From contig DRKE01000283.1 of NCBI GenBank assembly GCA_011051925.1, forward strand, positions 1 through 22,524: a stretch of DNA of 22,524 nucleotides, written 5' to 3'. Below the pieces are notes generated by a model, which was given only the letters and a program-made list of their open reading frames with translations, was not told the DNA's origin and searched no databases. Shown piece after piece: positions 8,469 through 15,458 of this stretch. How positions within the stretch are numbered: position 1 is the first letter of the stretch; every line of letters begins with the position of its first letter. The translations under genes were made by a program, and so were the position numbers. The stretch is from Deltaproteobacteria bacterium. GTDB lineage: Bacteria > Myxococcota_A > UBA9160 > UBA4427.

Positions 8469-9368
8469 ATGGTTCATTGGCGATGGGGGATCGGGCTCGC
8501 GGCGACCGTGCTGGCATGCGGGATGCTCGTGGGGGCAACGACTGCGGAAGCCGGCGTGGGCGGAGACGATGCGGGGACCTGCGTGAGCGCCTGTGGCGGC
8601 TATGGCGCCGGAAACAATGCCAATAGCTGCTATTGCGATTCGTCCTGCACGACCTACGGCGACTGCTGTGCGGACTACCAACCGGTCTGCAACGCGAACA
8701 CGGGATGCGCTCCCAATTCCGGGGGACGCTACATCCTCCACGTCGGCGGAATGTGTTCCCAGGGATGGAACGACGCCATGTCCAGCAAGGCCGGCTATAC
8801 GTCGATCGACGTCAAGGCAGTCCAGACCAACAACAGTGGCCTCTCGGATGCGAGCCATACCCTCGGCATCTATCTCGATCAGTGCTGCACGGGATCCAAC
8901 CTCTGTTATGTCATCAACTACAGTGGCGGGGATGCCGTGATGGGGCATCGCTTCGCGAATTCCGGCACGAACTGGAACGTCAACTGGGTCGGCACCTCGG
9001 CGGGCGCCGGCGGCGGCAGCGCGCTCTCCGGCAATCTCCTCGCCGACATCTTCGGCCCCTGCGACTATTCAGGGCATCTGGGACGCAGCGAGGTCCGGAA
9101 CGCCTACAACCACAACGACACCAACGGCGAGACCGTCTATCACATCGGCGGCTATGACGGCTGGTGGTACACGTCCTGGCTGCTGCCCGGCGAGGACGAT
9201 GGTGCCGTCGCCTATCACTCCGCCGGCGCGGTCACCTCGGTCACGGGGACGAGCAGCATGTGCACGGGCCCGAAGTGGACGAATCACGTCGCGGCCTGGA
9301 CCTGCACGGGTTACGACCTCGACCACTACGGGATGAAGAACAAGTTCATCTCCAATCTCGGCTGGTAG
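8469..9368 (+). CDS. Secreted somatomedin-B domain protein with alpha/beta-hydrolase-like (lipase-like) domain
   Basis: The 299-residue product has a signal peptide cleaved after AEA (residue 28). Residues 38-74 carry eight cysteines (38, 42, 54, 56, 60, 66, 67, 74) spaced C-x3-C-x11-C-x-C-x3-C-x5-CC-x6-C. This is the somatomedin-B pattern of vitronectin apart from a longer second loop, and the core CYCDSSCTTYGDCCADY matches. The rest (about 86-299) resembles a lipase-type alpha/beta hydrolase. It has ILHVGG near the start, a candidate nucleophile at S152 (NYSGGD) or S177 (GTSAG), an acidic loop EDDGAV (D243/D244) and a late DH (H286). Eight further cysteines suggest a disulfide-rich extracellular enzyme. 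The hydrolase call is inferred from motif order, and the substrate is unknown. It is the first gene of a tight rightward run, and the next gene begins three bases after its stop. Confidence 0.78.
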   Translation: MVHWRWGIGLAATVLACGMLVGATTAEAGVGGDDAGTCVSACGGYGAGNNANSCYCDSSCTTYGDCCADYQPVCNANTGCAPNSGGRYILHVGGMCSQGWNDAMSSKAGYTSIDVKAVQTNNSGLSDASHTLGIYLDQCCTGSNLCYVINYSGGDAVMGHRFANSGTNWNVNWVGTSAGAGGGSALSGNLLADIFGPCDYSGHLGRSEVRNAYNHNDTNGETVYHIGGYDGWWYTSWLLPGEDDGAVAYHSAGAVTSVTGTSSMCTGPKWTNHVAAWTCTGYDLDHYGMKNKFISNLGW

Positions 9369-9371
9369 AAA

Positions 9372-10565
9372 TTGGCTGACGCGCCGGGCGAGCAGGATTC
9401 CTCCGCTTCACGTGGACCTCTCGCCCGGCGTGGGCCCGTCGCTCTTCTCGTCCTCGTTCTCGTGGGACTCGGCCTGCTCTTCCTCCTGTCCGGAAGCCCA
9501 TCGGCCCCGACGGACCGGCAGCCGAAGCCTCCGGGAATCGACGTCGCAGCCCCGCCCCCGAAGCCCGGACCCCAGGCGAAGACGATCCTCGAGGCGGATC
9601 GCGAATCGCTTCCGCCCGCCGTCCAGCGATACCTCGCGTCGACCGTCGACCCGCCAGGAACGGGTCGCCTGACGACGGCGCAGGACGACCTGCTCCACCC
9701 CAACCGACGCTACGAGGACTACCGGCGGGTCCTCGATACCTACAGCGAGAATCCGGACGAGGTCGTCTCCATCCTCTTCACGACCGACCATTTCTTCTAC
9801 ACGGGCGACGAGACCGTCCGCCTCCGGATCCGGGCGAAGCGGGGCGAGACGCCGATCACCCCGCTCTCGATCGACGCGAGCGCCGTCCGCGAGGGTCGCG
9901 CCGGTCCGGAGGGCGACCGCGAACCCCTTCGCTTCCACCGTGAGGGCGATGAGATGGTGGCCGAACTCGATACGACGGTCTTCGCCGATCATCATGGACC
10001 GATCGTCGTCGATGCCCGGATCGAATACGCGCGCGACGCCTTCTACGACGAAACCCTGCGCTTCTTCTTCACCCCTCCGGGCCGGATTCCCGCCCGCTTC
10101 ACGGGCGAGATCCGGGACCGCCTCGAGAACGGAAGCCTCCGTGTCGACATCGGGATCGATGTCGAACAGGCCGGGTTCTATCGCTTCGATGCCAATCTCC
10201 ATGACCGTTTCGGAAATCCGATCGCCTTCTCGACCTTCAAGGGCGAGCTCGATCGCGGAAGGCAATTCGTCCCGATCCGATTCTTCGGCCGCATCCTCGT
10301 CGAAGTCGGAAGCTCCGGCCCCTTCACCGTAGGCGAGATCCGGGGCTACCGTTTCCTCGACGGCCAATATCCCGATCGTGAGCGGATCCCCGATCTGGCG
10401 CGGAGCCATACGACGGCCGCCTACGATGTCGGAACCTTTTCGAGCGCCGAGTACACGAGTGAACACAAGGAAAGAATGGTCCGGCTCCTGATGGAAGACG
10501 TGGCCAATGGCATCTCCATCGAACCGCCCCCCGCAGCGGCGGTCTCCACCCCCCCGAGTCCGTGA
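9372..10565 (+). CDS. Membrane-anchored exported protein, similar to 'choice-of-anchor X' proteins
   Basis: The 397-residue product probably starts at the TTG at 9372, three bases after the previous stop. No ATG occurs in frame before the hydrophobic segment. Residues 22-41 form a single strong transmembrane helix after a basic RR. A Pro-rich linker (about 43-67) follows, and the rest is likely periplasmic. There is a beta-rich region from about 125 to 235 (SILFTTDHFFYTGDETVRLR) and a second from about 240 to 345 (IRDRLENGSLRVDIGIDVEQ, then YRFDANLHD and RGYRFLDG). The second region recalls proteins catalogued as choice-of-anchor X in myxobacteria. That match is from memory and is moderate. 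No catalytic motif is visible. The stop codon abuts the start of the first ankyrin-caspase gene with no gap, so the two are very likely coupled. Confidence 0.72.
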   Translation: MADAPGEQDSSASRGPLARRGPVALLVLVLVGLGLLFLLSGSPSAPTDRQPKPPGIDVAAPPPKPGPQAKTILEADRESLPPAVQRYLASTVDPPGTGRLTTAQDDLLHPNRRYEDYRRVLDTYSENPDEVVSILFTTDHFFYTGDETVRLRIRAKRGETPITPLSIDASAVREGRAGPEGDREPLRFHREGDEMVAELDTTVFADHHGPIVVDARIEYARDAFYDETLRFFFTPPGRIPARFTGEIRDRLENGSLRVDIGIDVEQAGFYRFDANLHDRFGNPIAFSTFKGELDRGRQFVPIRFFGRILVEVGSSGPFTVGEIRGYRFLDGQYPDRERIPDLARSHTTAAYDVGTFSSAEYTSEHKERMVRLLMEDVANGISIEPPPAAAVSTPPSP

Positions 10566-11948
10566 ATGAAACGCCCCTTCCTCCAACTCGTCATTGTCTT
10601 TGCGATCGCGCCGATCTGTCTCGGTCCCGGCATTTCCGTCGCGGCCTCCCTCGCGCGGGAGGCGAAACGCGGCAATCTCGAAAAGGTCCGCGAGTTGATC
10701 GCCGCCGGCGTCGATCTCGATGCGCGCGGTCGCGGCGGGAATACCGCCATCTACCTCGCTGCCCAGAAGGGGCATGCCGATGTCGTGCGCGCCCTCGCGG
10801 AGGCGGGCGCGGATGTCGATGTCGACAACGATTTCGGTTCGACCCCGCTCCACGTGGCGGCCCGGGCCGGCCATGTGGACGTGATCCGGGTCCTGGCGGA
10901 ATTCGGTGCCGACCTCGACGTCCTGAATCTCTCGGGCGGTAGCGCCAGCGGATTGCGCGGAGGATCCGATTTCGCGCTCAATCGACGCGCGCTCAAGCCG
11001 TCGACCCCCCTTTCCAAGGCGGCCCGCGCCGGGCAGTTCGAGGCGGTCAAGGCGCTGATCGAACTCGGTGCGAAGCTGCCAGCGCCCGATGCGGCCCGGG
11101 AGGCCAGCCTGCGGGGCCACGACGAGATCGCCGCCTACATCACGCGGGCCACCGCCGAACGGAGGAAGGCGAAGAAGGGGCCCTCGAAGGCCCTCGCCTC
11201 GTCGGCGAATCCGATCGAACTCACCTCGGACTACGGTCGGAAGATCGCCGTCGTCATCGGCATCAGCCGCTATGCGCGATTGAACGACCTCGAGGGTGCC
11301 CATCGGGATGCCCGCGAGATGGCGGAACTGCTCCGCACCCTCGGATTCGACACCGTGCACGAACTCTACGACGAGGACGCCACCCGGGTGCGGATTCTCG
11401 AACTCGTCGGGCAGAAGCTCCGCGAGGAGACCTCGAAGAACGATCTCGCCTTCATCTTCTTCGCCGGCCACGGAGCGACCGAGACCCTGCCGAACGGCGA
11501 GAAACGGGGCTACCTGATCCCGACCGAGGGCAGTGCCCAGGATCCCTACGTGACGGGCATCTCGATGGAAACCATCCGGGACCTGTCGAATCGGCTGGAG
11601 GCGCGGCACGTCTACTACGCGGTCGATGCCTGCTATTCGGGCGGTCTGGCCACGACGGCAGCGGCGGGCGAGGCCACCCGGGGTGACAGCCGGAACAGCT
11701 CGGTCCAGGTCCTCACCGCCGGACTCGAAGGGCAGCAGGCGATCGAAGAGGGTGGGCGCGGCGTCTTCACGAGCTACCTGATCCAGGGGCTCCGGGGCGA
11801 AGCCAACCTGAACGGGGATGACGTGATCAGTGCGAGCGAGATCGGCTGGTTCGTCGCGAATCAGGTCGAGCAGGCGACGGGGGGGCGGCAGACCCCTGCC
11901 TATGGTCGCCTCGGCGGAACAGGAGAAGTCACATTCCGACTCCATTGA
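10566..11948 (+). CDS. Exported ankyrin-repeat/caspase-like (metacaspase-type) cysteine peptidase 1
   Basis: The 460-residue product has a clear signal peptide (residues 1-27, ISVAA). Four to five ankyrin repeats span about 28-195 (GNTAIYLAAQKGHADVVRAL, GSTPLHVAARAGHVDVIRVL) with a Ser/Gly-rich insertion around 120-145. A caspase-fold (peptidase C14) domain covers about 224-445. The catalytic pair is H302 (FFAGHG) and C356 (DACYSGG). The Asp two residues before the Cys is the one that gives metacaspases their Arg/Lys preference. After the catalytic core, residues 414-425 read as an EF-hand-like loop (NLNGDDVISASE). It should be an active extracytoplasmic cysteine peptidase, with ankyrin repeats for substrate or partner binding. 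The ATG directly follows the previous stop, and the TGA overlaps the next start as TTGA. The target and any trigger are unknown. Confidence 0.9.
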   Translation: MKRPFLQLVIVFAIAPICLGPGISVAASLAREAKRGNLEKVRELIAAGVDLDARGRGGNTAIYLAAQKGHADVVRALAEAGADVDVDNDFGSTPLHVAARAGHVDVIRVLAEFGADLDVLNLSGGSASGLRGGSDFALNRRALKPSTPLSKAARAGQFEAVKALIELGAKLPAPDAAREASLRGHDEIAAYITRATAERRKAKKGPSKALASSANPIELTSDYGRKIAVVIGISRYARLNDLEGAHRDAREMAELLRTLGFDTVHELYDEDATRVRILELVGQKLREETSKNDLAFIFFAGHGATETLPNGEKRGYLIPTEGSAQDPYVTGISMETIRDLSNRLEARHVYYAVDACYSGGLATTAAAGEATRGDSRNSSVQVLTAGLEGQQAIEEGGRGVFTSYLIQGLRGEANLNGDDVISASEIGWFVANQVEQATGGRQTPAYGRLGGTGEVTFRLH

Positions 11949-13324
11949 CGAACGCGACGAGGGTACGAGGTCCTCGCGGAGGCCGCCTCCGATGGGAATC
12001 GAGCGGGATCGGGATCGATCCGCGCGAAGCTGGCCGCGCCCTGCGCGGCCTCGTCTGCCTGATCGTGCTGCTGCTGGCTCGCCCCGCCCTTCCGGCCGAG
12101 TCGTCGGCGCTGCTGCGCGCGGCTCACGACGGTGATGCCGCCGAGGTCGCCCGGTTGATCGACGGGGGCGCCGACCCCAACGAGACGGGAAGGGACGGCG
12201 TCTCCGCGCTGCATCTCGCTGCGGCGGAAGGCCATCTCGAAGTCGCCCGGGAATTGCTGCGCCGGGGTGCTTTCGTCGATTCGATGGAATACGACGGTGA
12301 CACCCCGCTGATCAATGCCAGTGCCTACGGTCGGGTCGAGATCGTCCGTCTCCTGCTCGAACACGGAGCCGACCCCGGCGTCGTCAGCTCCCGGGGCTAT
12401 ACCGCGGCCCAGCTGGCGCGACGGGCCCGGCATCCGGAGATCGTGAAGCTGGTCAAGCAGGCGGAGCGGCAGGCTCGGACCGAAGCGGCAACGGCCCCGC
12501 CCCCCCTGCCCCAATCCAACCAGCGCCACGCTCCCCTTCCGGAGTCCCGACCTCCGAAGAAGTATCGACCCGGTTACGCACGCCGGATCGCGGTGGTCAT
12601 CGGCGTGAACGAATACGTCCACTGGCGTCCCCTGTCCGGGGCCCGGAGCGATGCCGAAAAGGTCGCCCGGCAGCTGCGCGAACTCGGCTTCGACGAGGTG
12701 CTCGAGCTCTACGATCGGGATGCCACGCGGGATGCGATTCTCGAGCTGCTCGGATCGAAGCTCCCGAGGATCGTCGGAGAGAACGACCTCGTCGTCGTCT
12801 TCTTCGCGGGCCACGGGCAGACAGAGACCGTGGGGGGCGACCGGGAGCGGAAGCGCGGCTACATCATCCCGGTCGACGCGACGCTCGATGGCGTCTTCTC
12901 GACCGCGATTCCCATGCAGAAACTCCGGGATCTCACGAAACGGCTGCCCGCCAAACACGTCTACTACGCGATGGATTCCTGCTATTCCGGCCTCGGCTTC
13001 ACGCGCAGCCTCGGTCTCGTCCGTCTCGACGAAGACGACTACATCAACAAGATCACCAGCCTGCGATCGGTCCAGATGGTCACCGCCGGCGGCGAGGGCG
13101 AGGAGGCGATCGAGCAGGACGGAGAAGGCGTCTTCACGCGGAGCTTCCTCGACGCCCTGCGGGGCAAGGCGGATGCGAATCGGGATGGCTATGTCACGGC
13201 CACCGAGATCGGCGCCTACGTCGCGCCCCGCGTGACCAACGAAACGCATGCCCGCCAGAGTCCCCAGGCGGGTCGACTCGAGGGCGAGGGAGAAATCGCC
13301 TTCAAGATCGGCCCGAGTCGCTGA
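11945..13324 (+). CDS. Exported ankyrin-repeat/caspase-like (metacaspase-type) cysteine peptidase 2
   Basis: This is a diverged tandem copy of the preceding gene, 459 residues. The TTG start overlaps the upstream TGA (TTGA), which implies coupled translation. No other in-frame start occurs before the hydrophobic segment (about 34-46, cleavage probably after ALPA). Four ankyrin repeats lie at about 52-172 (GVSALHLAAAEGHLEVAREL), then a Pro-rich linker (184-206), then the caspase fold (about 212-445). Catalytic H290 (FFAGHG) and C346 (DSCYSG) are intact and the preceding Asp is kept. Residues 410-421 (DANRDGYVTATE) match the canonical EF-hand loop DxNxDGxVxxxE, better than in copy 1. An acidic insertion (DEDDY) follows the catalytic Cys. 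It probably acts with or upon copy 1. The two differ most in the linker and in the loop after the Cys, so they may differ in specificity or processing. Confidence 0.9.
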   Translation: MTNATRVRGPRGGRLRWESSGIGIDPREAGRALRGLVCLIVLLLARPALPAESSALLRAAHDGDAAEVARLIDGGADPNETGRDGVSALHLAAAEGHLEVARELLRRGAFVDSMEYDGDTPLINASAYGRVEIVRLLLEHGADPGVVSSRGYTAAQLARRARHPEIVKLVKQAERQARTEAATAPPPLPQSNQRHAPLPESRPPKKYRPGYARRIAVVIGVNEYVHWRPLSGARSDAEKVARQLRELGFDEVLELYDRDATRDAILELLGSKLPRIVGENDLVVVFFAGHGQTETVGGDRERKRGYIIPVDATLDGVFSTAIPMQKLRDLTKRLPAKHVYYAMDSCYSGLGFTRSLGLVRLDEDDYINKITSLRSVQMVTAGGEGEEAIEQDGEGVFTRSFLDALRGKADANRDGYVTATEIGAYVAPRVTNETHARQSPQAGRLEGEGEIAFKIGPSR

Positions 13325-13350
13325 CCCCCACATCCCGACCCGGGACCCGC

Positions 13351-13369
13351 CCGGCGGACCCTCCGTCGG
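13351..13369 (+). other. Hairpin between caspase gene 2 and the beta-barrel gene
   Basis: CCGGCGGA (13351-13358) can pair with TCCGTCGG (13362-13369) over eight pairs, one of them G-U, with a three-base loop. It lies in the 83-bp gap before the beta-barrel gene. No T-run follows, so it may be an mRNA processing or stabilising element rather than a terminator. Confidence 0.3.
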
Positions 13370-13407
13370 ATCGCGGTCATCCACCATGACGACGAAAGGA
13401 ACCCTGC

Positions 13408-13947
13408 ATGAGACGAGAAACAATCCTCCACGGCGCGATCACCGTGACCGCCCTGCTCCTCGTACCGCTGTCCGCCAGTGCGCAGAATGCGGTGGGGATC
13501 GGTGGCCGCGTTTCGGCGACGGCCGCCTTCTCTGTCACGACGACGGCACCCGACGACTTCGATGATTCCACTTCGCTGCTGCTGAGCGGAATGGCCGCCT
13601 ACACGACCGAGAATGCCCGATTCGAGCTCGGCGGCGGACTGTCCGTCTTCGGCGTCTTCTCGACGGTCGACGCCTCCGCCTGGGTGCTCTCTGCGCAAGG
13701 CCGGGTCAACTCGAACGCACTCGGCCCGGAAGAAAACATCCTGCTCTATCTCGGCGGCGTCGTCGGTGCCGCGTTCGTCGAGTTCGACGACGCCAACGAC
13801 GAACTCGGTGTTTTCGGGCCCAAGGCAGGTGCCGAGTTCTACATGTCCCCGAATACGGCGATCCAGATCGAGGACGTGCTCCTGGGCGACACGGAGGGCG
13901 GCGTCACCAACAATCTGACGATCGGCTTCAAGCTGCTCTTCCAATAA
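13408..13947 (+). CDS. Small outer-membrane beta-barrel-like protein
   Basis: The 179-residue product has a classical signal peptide with cleavage after ASA (residue 25). The mature ~154 residues show alternating polar/hydrophobic strands rich in Gly and aromatics (FELGGGLSVFGVFS, ILLYLGGVVGAAFVEF, NLTIGFKLLF). The length fits an eight-stranded barrel of OmpX/OmpW size. The last strand ends in LLFQ, so the terminal aromatic residue is one position from the end. AAAGGA (13395-13400) sits seven bases before the ATG. It follows the caspase pair by 83 bp on the same strand, and a strong hairpin follows its stop. The fold is likely, and no function can be assigned. Confidence 0.72.
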   Translation: MRRETILHGAITVTALLLVPLSASAQNAVGIGGRVSATAAFSVTTTAPDDFDDSTSLLLSGMAAYTTENARFELGGGLSVFGVFSTVDASAWVLSAQGRVNSNALGPEENILLYLGGVVGAAFVEFDDANDELGVFGPKAGAEFYMSPNTAIQIEDVLLGDTEGGVTNNLTIGFKLLFQ

Positions 13948-13958
13948 GGAGGAAGGTG

Positions 13959-13997
13959 CCCCGTACCCGCCGGAACCGGATTCCGACGGGTACGGGG
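13959..13997. terminator. Strong hairpin, probable bidirectional terminator
   Basis: CCCCGTACCCG (13959-13969) pairs perfectly with CGGGTACGGGG (13987-13997). Inside it, after one mismatch, CGGAA pairs with TTCCG around a five-base loop. It lies 11 bp after the beta-barrel stop and 36 bp from the end of the convergent leftward gene, exactly where a shared terminator belongs. No T-run flanks it on either strand, so intrinsic termination may be weak or differ from the E. coli type. Confidence 0.7.
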
Positions 13998-14033
13998 GCG
14001 CTGGTCCGCCCGCTCGCCACCCGCCGCGAACGA

Positions 14034-15458
14034 CTACCGCTCCGGCGCGGGCGATGGCCGGTAGTGGAAATACTCCCGTTCCTTGATCAGCCTGGAGACC
14101 TCGGCGGGGACGTTCTCCTCCCAGCTGGAGTCGCCGCTGGCGATCTTCTTGAGGATCTCCCTCGAGAAGATGTGCAGACACTCCTCGTCGACATTCTGGA
14201 GCGGCATGATCCTTCCGCGCACCACCAGATGCTTGAGGAGATGCTGCAGCTCCTTCGCGACCTTCAGATTCCCGAGATCGAGGACCCGACCCGTGTCCGG
14301 ATCGAGATAGGGATAGATGTAGAGCCGCAGGTTGTTCTTGAAGAGACGACCGAAGGACTCGAGAATCCCTCCGTCGAGCGACGTGTAGTGTTTCTCGTCG
14401 AAGAGCTCCTGGAGGCTCATGCCACCCATCGTGATCGCGACGGGCTCGGTCGTGTAGTGGCGCAGGTACTCGCCGAGACGGAAATACTCGTAGTAGTCGG
14501 AAATCAGGACGGTCTTGCCGACCGCGCCGAGCAGATCGGCGCGCGCCAGGAAATCCCGCAGATCGATGTCGCCGTCCTTGCGGAGGTTGCTCATCGTGAT
14601 CTCCATGATCTCGACGACCTCCTCCGCATCGACATCGTCCGCGGCGGAGAACGCCTCCCGTGCCGCACGGACCATGTCGAGATTCACGTGGCAGACCGGC
14701 CGAAAGCTTCCCCGCTCGACCAGGATGGGTTTCTTTCGCAGGGCGTCGGCGGGCTGGATGACCTCTCCGTCCGGGCCGAACATCGCGGCCTTGCTGAGTC
14801 CCATCTGGACGAGTCGAAGGCTCATGACGCGCTTGTCCAGCTGGCGGAACTCGATGCCCGAAAAATCGATCATGTCGATCTCGATCCGATCGGTCGTCAG
14901 TCCGTCGAGCAGGGATTCGAGCAGCAATTCGGGCTCGTTGTAGAGGAAGCAGGCGCCGTAGACGAGATTCACGCCGACGATTCCGAGCGCCTCCTGTTGC
15001 AGGGTGTTCTCGCCGTCCTTCATGATGAGGTGCAGTACGATCTGGTTGTCCTCGTCATGCGGACGGCTCTGGAACCGGATTCCGAGCCAGCCATGACAAT
15101 GATTCGTCCCACGATAGTTCTGCGCCACGACGGTATCCGCGAACGCGAAGAAGGCCGTGTCATCGCCCCGGACCCGGGTCAGGCGTTCGAGATTCAGCTG
15201 GTGTTCGTGTTCGAGCATGGCGTCGAGGCGATCGCGGGAGACATAGCGGCTGCATTCGCCGTAGATCGCATCGCTCACCTTCATGTCGTAGGCCGAGATC
15301 GTCTTCGAGATCGTTCCCGCCGCGCCGCCCACGCGGAAGAACCAGCGTGCGACTTCCTGGCCAGCCCCGATCTCCGCGAAGGTCCCGTAGCGTCGGTTGT
15401 CGAGGTTGACGCGCAGCGCCTTCTGGTGGGTATCCGTCACGTGCTCTCTCTGGATCAT
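14034..15458 (-). CDS. Highly conserved protein of unknown function (cyanobacterial/deltaproteobacterial family)
   Basis: The 474-residue soluble-looking product has no signal peptide or membrane segment. I recognise the family by its conserved segments, seen in cyanobacteria and deltaproteobacteria: NLDNRRYGTFAEIGAGQEVA, FRVGGAAGTISKTISAYDM, YRGTNHCHGWLGIRFQ, QQEALGIVGVNLVYGA, DRIEIDMIDFSG and KKPILVERGSFRPVCHVNLD. Database names for it vary (TonB-dependent receptor, nicotinate-nucleotide adenylyltransferase) and neither is supported by the sequence: there is no TonB box, barrel or nucleotidyltransferase HxGH. Conserved Gly, Asp and His residues hint at an enzyme or nucleotide-binding protein. 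The ATG at 15458 has GGAG eight bases upstream. It faces the beta-barrel gene and is separated from it by the hairpin. I do not assign a function. Confidence 0.88.
   Translation of the reverse strand: MIQREHVTDTHQKALRVNLDNRRYGTFAEIGAGQEVARWFFRVGGAAGTISKTISAYDMKVSDAIYGECSRYVSRDRLDAMLEHEHQLNLERLTRVRGDDTAFFAFADTVVAQNYRGTNHCHGWLGIRFQSRPHDEDNQIVLHLIMKDGENTLQQEALGIVGVNLVYGACFLYNEPELLLESLLDGLTTDRIEIDMIDFSGIEFRQLDKRVMSLRLVQMGLSKAAMFGPDGEVIQPADALRKKPILVERGSFRPVCHVNLDMVRAAREAFSAADDVDAEEVVEIMEITMSNLRKDGDIDLRDFLARADLLGAVGKTVLISDYYEYFRLGEYLRHYTTEPVAITMGGMSLQELFDEKHYTSLDGGILESFGRLFKNNLRLYIYPYLDPDTGRVLDLGNLKVAKELQHLLKHLVVRGRIMPLQNVDEECLHIFSREILKKIASGDSSWEENVPAEVSRLIKEREYFHYRPSPAPER

Noticed and set aside
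9408..11945. 845-codon open frame on the - strand opposite the membrane-anchored protein and caspase 1
   Set aside because: It lies antisense to two genes with recognisable domains, lacks motifs, and is best explained by high GC.
11900..13423. 507-codon open frame on the - strand opposite caspase 2
   Set aside because: It is antisense to an intact ankyrin-caspase gene and shows no domain or plausible start context.
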